A stretch of DNA of 64,000 nucleotides, from assembly GCA_021927905.1 (NCBI GenBank), contig BLLK01000069.1, forward strand, positions 496,001 to 560,000, in the 5' to 3' direction. Below are positions 1-10,286 of this stretch, piece after piece (the stretch's first letter is position 1; each line of letters starts with the position of its first letter). The translations under genes were made by a program, and so were the position numbers. Origin of the DNA: Chaetoceros tenuissimus (taxonomy: Eukaryota; Bacillariophyta; Thalassiosirophyceae; Chaetocerotales; Chaetocerotaceae). Under the pieces are notes generated by a model. It had not been told where the DNA came from. It saw nothing but the letters and a program-made list of their open reading frames with translations, and did not search any database.

Positions 1-1151
1 TTAGTTGCTCCGTCTTGAAGTAGTGTAACACACATTCTTCCAAGGTAAGTTAAACTATCGGCATCTCTATGCCACCCGATAAATGCAGCTATTGCTCTCA
101 AAGTCTGCTTTACAAGAGTAGGAAGGTAGACACTGTCAAAGATTTTTACATTTCCAAATGTCTTCCTGTATTCTAGTAGGAATGGACGGAGAAATACAAG
201 AACTTGTACCCATTCTGTAAATGACAACTGTGGTTTTGCAATACCTTCTTTCGTAAAGCCAGGAAGGTACTTGGAGAGTTTCTTTTTTTTCTGAGAAAAG
301 TGATCATGGACATGACGGAGATGGAAACCAAAAAAGCAATTCTGATATAGAGTACAAGACATTGCTGCGATGACCTCATCAGGGAATTTTACTTGGAAGG
401 CATAACCTTCCGAAAGTAAGAGTGCTGCGAGGTTGACTTTTGAAAGATCCAAAGGTGAAACTACCTCCTCCAAATCACCTCTGCGATCATCTTTTTGTGA
501 TGAGTTTTGAGCTACTTCAGTATCAGATGGTTCTTCTTGAGCTAATTCAGTATCAGATGGTTCTTCTTCAAAGTCATAGTGATCATCCACAGCACCCGAA
601 AAATCTAATTCCTCATCTGACAGTGGTTTGGACTCAGCAGCAGGAATAGAGTCAAGGGAGTCGTGAGCGTCATGAAAGCTTTCGAAGTCTTCAGGTTTTT
701 CCATCGATCCATTGTCACTTGGTTCGGTTTCAGTCCTAGAGGAATCCAATTCCTCTTCCACAGATGTTTCAACAGCAGAAGCAGGGGATTCAGATGATTC
801 GGAATCGGATGGTGCAGAGGCTTCAGAGTCGTTTGTTTCTTGGGCTTGTGCTGTAAAGAAGGAACTCAAACGAGCTTGACTAAAACGATTTGCTTTTGCT
901 AGATCGATATTACTATTAGTCTCCAGAGTCTGAGAGCGATTGGCATATTTGTAAACTTTACCGTTGGCTACTTTTTCCTCCCACTTCTCTGCTGAAAATG
1001 TTTTGTTGGCTATCTCAGCATTTTCAAATTGTACAGTAACTCTTCCGTCCTCATCAATCCCAGAAATTGTTGCAAGGTAATTTCCAAATTTCCTGTACCT
1101 AGGATGCATAGCATAGACTGAAACGGGATCTCCTTCATTGAATTGAACCAT
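1..1151 (-). CDS. Left-edge gene with Tudor-like N-terminus and acidic linker (3' end outside window)
   Basis: An open frame runs without a stop from an ATG at 1151 down to base 1, giving 383 residues; the C-terminus lies outside the window. Residues about 3-52 (start MVQFNEGDPVSVYAMHPRYR) look like a Tudor/chromo-barrel fold: a basic, aromatic-rich strand pattern ending in an IDEDGRVTVQFENAEI-type segment. Residues about 95-215 are a Ser/Glu/Asp-rich linker containing a duplicated EEPSDTE(L/V)AQ unit. The remainder is a hydrophobic helical domain I do not recognise. The gene is divergent from the next one, leaving a 200-bp shared promoter. Tudor-like folds often read histone or other peptide marks; any such role here is inference. 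The reading frame is firm, the function is open. Confidence 0.65.
   Translation of the reverse strand, partial: MVQFNEGDPVSVYAMHPRYRKFGNYLATISGIDEDGRVTVQFENAEIANKTFSAEKWEEKVANGKVYKYANRSQTLETNSNIDLAKANRFSQARLSSFFTAQAQETNDSEASAPSDSESSESPASAVETSVEEELDSSRTETEPSDNGSMEKPEDFESFHDAHDSLDSIPAAESKPLSDEELDFSGAVDDHYDFEEEPSDTELAQEEPSDTEVAQNSSQKDDRRGDLEEVVSPLDLSKVNLAALLLSEGYAFQVKFPDEVIAAMSCTLYQNCFFGFHLRHVHDHFSQKKKKLSKYLPGFTKEGIAKPQLSFTEWVQVLVFLRPFLLEYRKTFGNVKIFDSVYLPTLVKQTLRAIAAFIGWHRDADSLTYLGRMCVTLLQDGAT
511..570 (-). repeat. 30-bp in-frame tandem duplication
   Basis: Two adjacent 30-bp units (511-540 and 541-570) differ at about two positions. They encode the repeated EEPSDTE(L/V)AQ decapeptide in the acidic linker of the left-edge gene. 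The unit is a multiple of three, so the frame is kept. This is the usual mode of growth for a disordered linker. Confidence 0.8.
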
Positions 1152-1350
1152 TGTCTTGGTATTGATTCGAGGTTTGCTTTGGAATATAGTTCAATCGAAA
1201 GTATGTTGCAATTAGAAAAGAATGAGGGAGAGTGCCAAGGTGATGGCTGCAAAATTCCGAACGTTACTTTTCCCGCCAAAAAAGCCTATTTCTGGCTAAA
1301 ATGATTTGGAATTTGATCTTGTTGACGCTCTTGGATCTTCTGGATCAAAA

Positions 1351-2881
1351 ATGGCGCTCATTGTTCATCATCCACAACAAACAACTCCTACAACATTCGA
1401 ATCACAACAACCAAGCGATAGCACAACAACATACCTGAATGCTATAAGATACAATCGATTTCCTAGGATGAATAGCAAACTACCAGCAAAAAGACCAAAT
1501 GGCAACTACTCCAAGGAAGGAAAGAAGAGAGTCTGTACTACAGAAACAGACGCTGGAGAAGAGGAACGCGTCCAAGATTCTACACTCATGGAACAAGACG
1601 AACCTTCTTTCGAACGAGAAGTAGATACTGTGACCTATACACTGAAGGAACTCATTGTTGCAGATTTGGGAAAAGGTAAAAGATACCAAATTGGTATGAA
1701 TAATCAACTTCTTGTTGCGGCTAGACCCCTCAAAAATGGAGTAACTCCAACCGGTAAACTCCTTTCAAAAGAAGTGAAAGAAGGTTTGAAACCATATATG
1801 AATCTTGGGAGTATGAATACAGAGAGTCACTTGACAATAACTCGCTCTGAATTCAAGGGTATCGTTTCGTTTGAAGAAAAGTACGATCGATCCATTGTAT
1901 CTGCTTCAGAAGAAAATATTGCGGAATCAAATGACCAGACCAATAGCTTCACCAATGTTGGTGGTAAGTACAACTGATTCAAGTTATTAAATCATGTCAG
2001 TAGTCTAACTAATATTTGCATCTTACACATTAGCTGAGGGATCTGACGAGTTCTCGAGTGCTTTCAATACAATGTCTCTTATCGAGGACGACCAAGTTCC
2101 TGAAAAAGATAAGGTGCCGCCATTTCTAATGAACAAATCTGCAACCTTCAATATTCCATTGACAAATGACCATATCAAAAATCAGATTGATAATAGTGCG
2201 CATGAGCGCAGAAAACATGGTACCAGAGAAAGTCTTTGGAAAAGTGATCCTGTAAGAAATGACCTACTTCTACGTTATGTTTCAGAGACTTCAAAGGAAA
2301 GAGTCAATAAAGCTACTTTATTGAATTTCTTCAATAAACATGCCCCACAGTATGTGAAAGAATTTGATGCCATTTACGGTGTGCTTAACCAGTGGAAGCA
2401 AAAGAAAATGCATGGATTGTGTTCCTTAAGCGAGGATGAAGATCTCACAGATGGAGAAAGATATTTCTTTCAACATGGTCATCAATTCATGAAGAAGTTC
2501 TATGGAATTGAAGATGATGATCAATGGGAAGCTATTCGTATAGCTATTTTAGATTGTATCATTCTCAATATTGATTTGCTCCAAGATACCTCAAACGTAG
2601 CAAAAAATCTCAAGAAATTTCATCGCAATGGTGGGGAGACAACTCTTGAAACATTTAGAAGAGTTGTTTTTGGAAAGCGCCCAATAATTAGAGAACGCCT
2701 TTTCAGTGAAGGAAAAGAATTTGCTTTGAACGATGAACAGAAGAAGAATATAAAGAATTGCAAATTACATTGTTTTATCAAAATGGGCTTTCTTGGAAGT
2801 GGTGGAAAGAATGTGGCTTGGACCAAAGATTTTTTGGAGGCTGCTCGCAAACATTTTACCGCTGACATGAATATGAAATGA
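1351..2881 (+). CDS. Unknown protein, 486 aa, two exons
   Basis: Exons 1351-1963 and 2034-2881. The 70-bp intron has GTAAGT at 1964, a TCTAACT-like branch site and an ATTAG acceptor. Joining restores one frame (phase 1). The start is the ATG at 1351, because the frame further upstream offers no ATG. The N-terminal 220 residues are low-complexity; the C-terminal 250 residues are helical and charged. Around residue 300 lies a segment of the type KATLLNFFNKHAPQYVKEF. It resembles the repeated KPAK..F.K.H....KYE motif of the next gene and the decayed copy at 5302, so these look like members of one local family. I recognise no known domain. Confidence 0.65.
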
Positions 2882-3030
2882 GCTCAAGCACACAAGTGAA
2901 TTTCTTCCATGATTGTAAGAATAGAAATTGTGAATAAAGTAGTCGCTACTATTACCCCAACCTTATTAGTGAGGAGTCGCAATATGCACAGATTCAAAAA
3001 GCAGTTTTGTTTCTCACACAACAATACTTG

Positions 3031-5273
3031 ATGAGAGAGCAGCAACAACATAGAGTAGTGAGGCTTCTTCCTTTCCCTAAACCAGTCGAACATAAGCCTT
3101 GCCTATCACCACGCAAAAGACCTGCTGATCAGATTAGTATTCCGCCTAGTTATCAACAGCCTCAGTGGTCCTACAGGACTGGAGTAGATAACTCGTACAG
3201 TAATTTTACTTCTTCGACAACTCATCCTAGCATGACCTATCCAAATCACTGGCAACCTCATTCTTGGCTCAGTCAACCTGATGGACACATGGGACAGTAC
3301 CAGGCAAACACCGGTACTAACCATATCGATTCGTTTTCTTCGACGATGCCTCTTCCTAGTCTCCATGAGAATACGCTCAATACAGATCCATCTGTCAAAG
3401 CGGGTGTCGCGAAAACAGTACAAACCGCAATCGTTCGACACCCCATTCCAAGTGATGATGAAAATAAAACAGTTGCCTCCTACGTCTCAGCAGAAGACAA
3501 GAAAGCCTCATCTTCCAATCTCAAAAGGCAAGTTGAAACAAACATGACCTCAGAGCAACACCATGGAACTATCACTACTGCAACTTCATCAAGCAATTCC
3601 AACCTTGAAAATGACGCAAGCAATCCTCGTGAAAGCTTAAGTGACTGCTCTGTGCAACTAAGCAAAGGCGTACAACTAAGCAAAAGCACTTCGGGTGTGG
3701 CGATTGAGGTACAGCCTCAGAAACCTATTCGTTTTACAAAGGCAAATGATGAGTCAGGCTTTGCGGAAGTGAAAAAGATTATTCGTGGGATGTTGGACGA
3801 TGGAGTTACAAAACCTGCAAAGAACTTTCGAAAAAAACACCCGACACTAGCATGTAAATATGAAAGTGTTAGCTTGTCAGTAGGGATTGCTTGTTTCGTT
3901 AGAGACTATAAGGCTAGTAAGGCTACTGCAACCAAGAAGAAAGCTAATGCTAAGGCGAACAATTCTAGTGATTCCAAGATGCCAAATGGTAAGACCGAAA
4001 ATTTTAAAATGAAAAAGAACAGGGAAACTAGATACAATTGGCTTCCGATGCACTATTAAATGCTTTCTTTCCATTGCTATTTTTCTAAAAGTTCAATTTC
4101 TACTTTTGTGTATCCTTTTCAGTTTCACTTGGTCCTGTGGATCCACTCTCCAAAGCCAGTCAAAATGTACTAGAAGTTGGAAACGTGGATACTCAAACTT
4201 GCGAAGAGCAAGGTGTCATGACTGACATGAAGCATGGGACAACCATATATTCAATGCAATATAATGATGCTATCGCTCCTGCATCTGAGTCAAGCAGAGG
4301 CATTCTTGAGAATGGGACAAATACTTTTAACGAATTATCTGCGCAAATCGTTTCAAAAACAAAAGCGGAAAAACCTCTTCTCATTCCTTTTACAAATAGA
4401 GATGACAGTGCAGCTTACATCAAGGTCAAGAAGATCATACACGGAATGATTGACAATGGAGTTTCAAAGCCCGCAAAGGAGTTTTACAAGAATCACTCGG
4501 CAATAGCAAACAAATATGAGAAAAGAAGTTTGAGCAAAGCGATTTCTCGTTTCTCTGGAGAATATAAAGATAAGAAGGCGGCTGCCTCATCCTTACTATC
4601 TTCCTCTAACTCGCAAGTACAGAAAACATCAGATGAAGATGTTATTCACCACAGTTCAAAAGAAACTCAGCAGTCCGAACTGAAGCAAAACACTACTACT
4701 GCAACCTCTATCCAATCATCTCTATGTTCTGAAGTGACACAGACTGAAAACCTTATGAATAACCAAATTGCAACTCAAGAGAGTCAACAGCACATCCAAA
4801 GAATTGGTGTATCTACAACAGCAGAGATCATCCACATTGACGGAACCGATGATGCAAGCTTCCAAACCGACCAGGGTCACAGTAACATTGAATACATCGA
4901 AATTGACGCAACAAATCATTCTCAACCAAAGAGTGATCTTACCTTTTGTCAGTCTTTACAACAAACAAGTCAAACAGTCGCTAAATCACCATTCCATGAA
5001 AAACAAAGTAAGACCACCTTCGATACTCATATCTACGCAATGTCGCTAGCAGAATGGTTTTTTGTTGAAGTTGTCAAAGTCAACATCGCAGGCTTCAGAC
5101 CAAAGTGCAAAGAGTATGCCGATGAACTCGTCAAACATGGATTCTACAATAAAGAAATGGTGCTTAACTTCTGCACGATTGATATGATTGATTCAGATGA
5201 CTTCAAGTTTATGCTCTTGGCCCATCGTCAATGTTTGAAGAAGTGGCTGTTGGAACATCGTGTATCAAAGTAG
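3031..5273 (+). CDS. Unknown protein with two VKKII/KPAK repeats and SAM-like C-terminus
   Basis: Exons 3031-3988 and 4123-5273 (702 aa). The 134-bp intron has GTAAGA at 3989 and TTTTCAG before 4123, and phase 1 is restored. The frame is open back to 2938 without an ATG, so a short upstream exon is possible. Two copies of a roughly 50-residue helical motif (V-K-K-I-I-x-G-M-x-D-x-G-V-x-K-P-A-K-x-F) occur at about residues 245-300 and 415-475, one per exon. Each is followed by H...KYE..SLS and a basic tail. The last 75 residues (MSLAEWFFVEVVKVNIAGF onward, ending near KKWLLEHR) have the length and hydrophobic spacing of a SAM domain, a protein-interaction fold. The linkers are Gln/Ser-rich. The architecture suggests a scaffold or nuclear factor, which is inference. 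Confidence 0.65.
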
Positions 5274-5301
5274 GTCACTATAATGCATATGAAGAAGTGC
5301 C

Positions 5302-5463
5302 CATCGTAAAGTAAAGGGTATTATTTCGACATTTCCCAAGGCCTTGAAAGAATATAAGGAAGAGCATGCCCCTCAGAAATGTAAAGAGTTTCAACAAAAG
5401 AGCGGAAATGGGGATTTAGATGAGAAGGATCAGCAACTGACAAAAGATAGAGAAAAAATCTGA
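5302..5463 (+). pseudogene. Decayed copy of the VKKII/KPAK motif
   Basis: Just 3' of the preceding gene, an open stretch bounded by stops encodes about 53 residues containing KVKGIISTFPKALKEYKEEH, then APQKCKEF and a charged tail ending at a TGA at 5461. It aligns with the two repeats of the upstream gene (VKKII..KPAK.F.K.H) and shares H-A-P-Q-x-x-K-E-F with the gene at 1351-2881. It has no start codon and no neighbouring exon, so I read it as a relic of a tandem duplication. An unannotated terminal exon is the alternative. Confidence 0.4.
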
Positions 5464-5789
5464 CCGAGATATGATTTGGTTGGGAGATTTCATAATGGAG
5501 ATTTGAAGGGGGGATAGAACCTTAGGCTTCAGGTCTTTGGAAGAATCAAAGGAGGAAGACTTAAAGTTCTAAATCTAAATTCCATTTTAGGAAAGAGGAA
5601 GATTTCTCCTTCTCTCCTCTCTTGGAAGAGAGATCGGAAAAGAGGCATCTTTCTCTAGAGAGGAAGAAGAGAATTCAAAAGAGAAAAAGACGCTTAAAGG
5701 ACAGAGGAGTTCAAAAACAAAGATTTCCTATTTTAGATTAAAATAAATTTTCCCAAGGCCCCCGATCGAGATCTTCTTCAAGAAGAGCT
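5464..5789. other. Purine/pyrimidine-rich spacer with near-palindrome
   Basis: No coding signal was seen. The spacer alternates GA-rich and CT-rich tracts (5565-5700) that can pair with one another. Positions 5768-5790 form a 23-nt near-palindrome (arms GAGATCTTCTT / AAGAAGAGCTC) touching the stop codon of the ribonucleotide reductase fragment. It is a plausible 3'-end hairpin. The 11-mer TTCCCAAGGCC occurs both near 5333 and near 5752. Confidence 0.4.
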
Positions 5790-6443
5790 CTAGAAATCAG
5801 CGTCCATTGCGAAAACGTGGTTTTCCTCTCCTCCGACTCCAGACTTCGCGTATTCACCAACCCGTTTTTCAAAAAAATTCGTTTTACCTTGAAGACTAAT
5901 CATCTCCATCCACTCAAAAGGATTCGCAGTACCATAGTGCTTGTTGCATCCAAGTGCAAACAACAACCTATCAGCACAGAACTCAATATATTGTTGCATG
6001 AGGCCAGAGTTCATTCCAATAAGCTCCACAGGAAGTGCATCAGTGATGAACTCCTTCTCAATCTCAACAGCGTTGGTGATAATCTCAAGAATACGAGACT
6101 CTGGAAGCTTGTTGACAAGCTGCTTGTACAAGAGACAAGCAAAGTCACAGTGAAGACCTTCATCTCTGGAAATAAGCTCGTTGGAGAAAGCAAGACCAGG
6201 CATCAATCCTCTCTTCTTGAGCCAGAAGATGGCACAGAAGGAACCAGAAAAGAAGATACCCTCGACAGCAGCGAAAGCAACACATCTCTCAGCAAAGGAT
6301 GCATTCTCACGCTCGCACCATTGAAGTGCCCATTCAGCCTTCTTTTGTACACAAGGCACGGTTTCAATAGCATTCAACAAGTGGTTTCTCTCCTTCTTGT
6401 CTCTCACATAAGTATCAATCAAAAGAGAATAAGTCTCAGACAA
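5790..6443 (-). pseudogene. Ribonucleotide reductase small subunit (R2), 5'-truncated copy
   Basis: The 217-residue frame is the C-terminal part of a class Ia R2 subunit (whole protein normally about 320-400 aa). Homology begins abruptly at [12 protein letters not shown]. It then keeps the helix with the metal-ligand Glu ([12 protein letters not shown]), the Glu/His ligand pair in [12 protein letters not shown], and the C-terminal tail ending F-x-x-D-A-D-F that binds the large subunit. The N-terminal half is missing, including the first Asp ligand, the E-x-x-H ligands and the tyrosyl-radical region. The residues before the break are not R2-like and run in frame to the TGA of the HBS1 gene at 6490-6492. 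No ATG precedes the homology. I therefore call it a truncated duplicate with an unusually intact frame, not a working gene. Confidence 0.75.
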
Positions 6444-6491
6444 TATCAGGTACTCAAAATCTGCTTGTAACTTTTTGAGGATTAGTTTAAA

Positions 6492-8528
6492 TCAAGGATC
6501 TAGCTCTTCGATAATACCGATTGCAACAGTATCTCCTCCTCTACGAAGAACAAATCTTCCTAAGGATCTACAGTCACTGTATGTCTCAAGACAGAGCTTC
6601 TCATTGAGTTTGATTTCTACAGTTGCATTGGAACCACCAGTTAAAACACGAGGTTTCGGGATTTCGCTCCCGTCGCGCTTATTGACCTTTGAAATTATTT
6701 TTGAGATTACAGCAGGAACATCGAGGCAATGCATATGCATCAAAACTTGTGACCCACGAATAATTGGTACTGTGAGTTCCTCCATTACCAATATTTTCGC
6801 TTTCATCTTCTTCTTTATCCTAGGTCGGAGCACTGTAGAGGCATCACTGATAACATTTCCAACACTAATACGTGCTATATCTATACCGGTGATGACTAAA
6901 TCACAAGAATCACCTGCTAGGGCAATTTTCATTCTCTCAGTATCATCATCATCTGTATCAGTTTGGGCTATAGCAACTCCATGATCAATACGAGTAATAG
7001 AAGCAACATCTCCAACTGGTAAAACAGCTACTTTGTCTCCCACACTAATATGCCCCTGTGCAACACGTCCTTTGACAACCAATCCTTTCCCCTCTGGGTA
7101 TAAATCAGATATGATGAAACGAAAAGGTTTTTCGATATTTCTCTTTGCAGGTTCGAAGTTGTCAATCGCTTCTAATAGAGTTTTTCCGCTATACCAAGAA
7201 GCTAGTCCAGCTGAATTCTGATCAGTCTTGGAAGGACTCTCTTTCACATTGACTCCTGTCAAACCACTCATCGGAATAAATTGAACTCTATTCAACTTGA
7301 AACCATTCTGCTTAATAAATGGCTTAAGCCGAGCCTCAATCTCATCAAATCTTTGTTTGCTCCATGCTGGATCTGCTGCATCAAGTTTATTTACTGCTAC
7401 AATCAGCTGCGAAACTCCTAGACCCTTGGCAAGAGTAATGTGTTCCCTAGTTTGACCAACGTGACCCTTTTGCCCTCCATTACCAGCAGCAGTATCAAAT
7501 CCCGACTCAAATTCACCTCTTGTGGATGAAATCACAAGAATACCAACATCTGCGACAGCTGCTCCTGTGATCATGGCCGGAACATAATCTGCATGTCCAG
7601 GAGCATCTAAAACAGTAACATCGTGCTTCTTTGTCGAAATGTGTTTGGTTGCTACATCAATGGTAACTCCTCGTTCGCGCTCTGATTCATCTTCATCCAT
7701 GATCCAAGCAAGTGCAAAGGAACCTTTCCCTATTTCGCCAGCTTGTTTCTGATATTTTGATACAGTACGTTTTTGCACCATATTCATTTGGACAAGAACT
7801 TGTCCCATCAAAGTCGATTTACCGGCATCGACATGACCTAGAATTACCATTGACAATCTTGACTTTTGATCTTTAAGCTTTTTCTCCATTTCAGGTACAA
7901 TTTTTTGCTTCTGATAAACTACCTCATTGACGCTTTTCTTTTTCGTCTCAGCTTTCTTTGGCTGTGCAACAGGAGTATTGACAACAGGTGCTTTCTTCTT
8001 AATGTTGAATTCCACCTTTGGCTTCGAAGTAGGTTCCGGTGGCGCCCAGCTTCCCTGTACACCAGACGTAGATTTCGCATTATTATATCCAGGTGGAGGT
8101 GTCATAGTTGATGGTGGTGCCATAGTCATGGATATGACTGGAGAAGGACTAGATAGTAATTCATTGATTGCAGCTTGCACATCTCCATTATTATTCTTGA
8201 GTGCTACTTTTGCTCGTTCCGAACTGAACCCCATGGAAACAACTAGACGTTCCTTCTCTTCATCTTCTGCTTTGTTTGTCGTAGGTTTCTTACTAGGCTT
8301 TTTCAAATCCAAAGTCACAGTTTTCTTTTGTGTTTTGACAGCTGGCTTTGGAGCTAGTTTGGCAGCAGCGGCTTTTTGTCTCGCAGCTTCTTGTTCCTTT
8401 TTAAGCCGTTCCTGTTCTTGCCAGTAGGAGTCGTCATCTTCTTCCTCCCAGTATTCTTCATCATAGTCATCGTATTCATCGTAAAAGTCATCATCATCTA
8501 GCTGATGCATATTTCTATGTCTCGACAT
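6492..8528 (-). CDS. HBS1: HBS1-like ribosome-rescue GTPase
   Basis: Single-exon frame of 678 aa with an ATG at 8528. Order of parts: an Asp/Glu/Tyr-rich N-terminus; a UBA-like three-helix segment (about 90-130, VVSMGFSSERAKVALKNN); a Pro/Lys linker; then an EF-1A-type GTPase from about residue 225. The GTPase has G1 GHVDAGKSTL, a G2 region with RERGVT, G3 DAPGHADY and G4 NKLD, followed by beta-barrel domains 2 and 3. HBS1 partners Dom34/Pelota to dissociate stalled ribosomes in the cytosol. The UBA-like N-terminus and linker favour HBS1 over eRF3 or EF-1A. The natural C-terminus (about FVLRRGGDTVAIGII) is followed by a TGA and then an in-frame R2 fragment, so the 3' UTR must lie within that fragment. 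Confidence 0.9.
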   Translation of the reverse strand: MSRHRNMHQLDDDDFYDEYDDYDEEYWEEEDDDSYWQEQERLKKEQEAARQKAAAAKLAPKPAVKTQKKTVTLDLKKPSKKPTTNKAEDEEKERLVVSMGFSSERAKVALKNNNGDVQAAINELLSSPSPVISMTMAPPSTMTPPPGYNNAKSTSGVQGSWAPPEPTSKPKVEFNIKKKAPVVNTPVAQPKKAETKKKSVNEVVYQKQKIVPEMEKKLKDQKSRLSMVILGHVDAGKSTLMGQVLVQMNMVQKRTVSKYQKQAGEIGKGSFALAWIMDEDESERERGVTIDVATKHISTKKHDVTVLDAPGHADYVPAMITGAAVADVGILVISSTRGEFESGFDTAAGNGGQKGHVGQTREHITLAKGLGVSQLIVAVNKLDAADPAWSKQRFDEIEARLKPFIKQNGFKLNRVQFIPMSGLTGVNVKESPSKTDQNSAGLASWYSGKTLLEAIDNFEPAKRNIEKPFRFIISDLYPEGKGLVVKGRVAQGHISVGDKVAVLPVGDVASITRIDHGVAIAQTDTDDDDTERMKIALAGDSCDLVITGIDIARISVGNVISDASTVLRPRIKKKMKAKILVMEELTVPIIRGSQVLMHMHCLDVPAVISKIISKVNKRDGSEIPKPRVLTGGSNATVEIKLNEKLCLETYSDCRSLGRFVLRRGGDTVAIGIIEELDP

Positions 8529-9542
8529 GGTGGATATATATGTTTTATATTTCTAGTTAGGTTGTAAGAAAGAAGAATGTTGTCGAGTACTTTAGGCCGT
8601 GGGCTCTATTGCTTATTCTGAAGGGCACCTAACCTAGAGTATTAAGCAGTAGATCAGTTCGATGCTTTTTGTGCCAGACTACAAATTGGAATACAATTGT
8701 AGCACAAATTGATTTCAATCAGACCGATACAGAAACATCAAATAGTAAGTAACAAAGTCCGTTCACAACAACAGATCCAAAGGAAAGATGAGCCAGAGGC
8801 CACAAAGATGAGAACCCTTGCAGTATCCCACGTCGAAGGGGTTAAAAATACAAATAATATGGCTAGTAACTCGATTTTTAGAAAGGCTACGTACTCGATA
8901 GGAAATGTCCTCAACACGTATGTTCTCTTGATTTTTTAGAAGAATCAACGACATTCTCAGGTTCCAACTTTCGGGAGGATATAGAGGACGGTCACCTCGG
9001 CATTTACTACTGGTTCTAGGGTTCCTACTTTCTTCTGTTGTTGGTATCTTATAACACCGTGATGAATCTTGAAGAAAATCACTTTTTGATATATTCTATT
9101 TCACCTATAAAAACAAATAAAGCAATCTATGTTTTTTAAACTATAGTCTAGATATCATTATAGAAGATAGGAAGGTGATTCAATTTATTAACCTGCATTT
9201 TCAAAATCGCAATTGCAAAAGAAAGAAACTTCGTCTTTATTCTCGGAACTTCGTGACTGACATGTGACGTATTATTTTATTTCTGGTATTGAATATACAT
9301 ACGATCCTGTCCTCATCCAATTAAAAACGACCAATTGGTACGTGGTGGTGACCGTGCTGCTGGTTGGTGAGTTTTTGAGTGAAACATTTGGCATAGAAAA
9401 CATCTGAAAACATCCAACTAACTGTATCACTTTCATTGCATACATTATCACTCGAGACAACTGCTTGTTTACGAATACGCCAGTTCGAAATAAAAGTTTT
9501 AGGGCTATAAAAGTTTCTTTCATTACAGTATCCAATCCTATA
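8529..9542. other. Divergent intergenic region
   Basis: About 1 kb between the HBS1 start and the next gene on the plus strand. The frames seen are short, lack a plausible start and show no family resemblance. I see no RNA gene and no repeat. It presumably carries promoters for both flanking genes. Confidence 0.5.
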
Positions 9543-10214
9543 ATGCCAGCTGTTTTATTAGGAAATATGCATCATCATCATAGCATAGACAACAACAGTC
9601 CAACCAACTTCAACATGCTATGCATTGATAAAACGATGCACAACATGTTCGATGAAGAAGAGGATGAAGCATATTCATCTTGTTCCTCCTCAACTTCAAT
9701 TATCATCAACTGGAAACCTCCAACCATCACTGACAAAGAGAGGCGATTTCAAAGGAGGAGCTCTCTAGATTTCTCATCAGCCTCAACTTCCACAATGTTA
9801 TCCTTTAACTCCTCTAGTCGTAGCCTGACTGCTGTTCCTAGTAAGAAACAAAAATCAAAGAAGAGCGTGAGCTTTGGCCAAGTCGATGTTCATTATCATG
9901 AAATGGTACTAGGAGACAACCCTTACTGTCACGCTGGAGCACCTGTGGAAATTGATTGGAAACGCTTTGACCATGAGAGCAAGGACATTGATGCATTCGA
10001 GTCCAGAGTGCGCGAAGAAGTTAAGGAACGCATAATACCAGCTGCCCAACGAATGATGATTCTACATCAATCAGGTCGTCACGCACTTAGTGATATCATG
10101 ACTAAGATATCAGAGATTGCTAGAATAAGAGAGCAAAGGCGAAAAGAGCGAGATATGTACCTTTTCAGGAAGCGTTTTATGCGAACGTTTGGGACAAAGT
10201 CTAGATGGGTTTGA
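9543..10214 (+). CDS. Diatom-type protein with KSVSF / LGDNPxxxxGxPVxIDW motif
   Basis: 223 aa from the ATG at 9543 (the frame is open upstream but has no ATG). The N-terminus is His/Asn- and Ser-rich with an acidic patch. The recognisable part is about residues 95-135: a basic stretch, KSVSFGQVDVHYHEMVLGDN, then PYCHAGAPVEIDW. From my knowledge of diatom proteomes this motif recurs in many otherwise unrelated small proteins; its role is not established to my knowledge. K-x-V-x-F also fits the RVxF docking consensus for protein phosphatase 1. The rest is a Glu/Arg-rich helix ending in basic residues. Function unknown. Confidence 0.7.
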   Translation: MPAVLLGNMHHHHSIDNNSPTNFNMLCIDKTMHNMFDEEEDEAYSSCSSSTSIIINWKPPTITDKERRFQRRSSLDFSSASTSTMLSFNSSSRSLTAVPSKKQKSKKSVSFGQVDVHYHEMVLGDNPYCHAGAPVEIDWKRFDHESKDIDAFESRVREEVKERIIPAAQRMMILHQSGRHALSDIMTKISEIARIREQRRKERDMYLFRKRFMRTFGTKSRWV

Positions 10215-10286
10215 GGGGAAAGAAAAGACTCATTTTGCAATAGTTTCGTTTACTATATGAAAATTTTGCTACATATACATGCTATA

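Noticed and set aside
1306-1350. Extension of the 1351 gene to a TTG at 1306
   Set aside because: Non-ATG start in a eukaryotic nuclear gene; the first ATG is at 1351. The same reasoning moved starts of several other genes (for example 9543, 27359, 31737, 53693, 63330).
5817-6470. 217-codon frame on the plus strand opposite the R2 fragment
   Set aside because: Exact antisense shadow of the recognisable R2 sequence; no family resemblance of its own.
8709-8954. Short frames in the HBS1 promoter region
   Set aside because: Short, on both strands, no resemblance to any protein.
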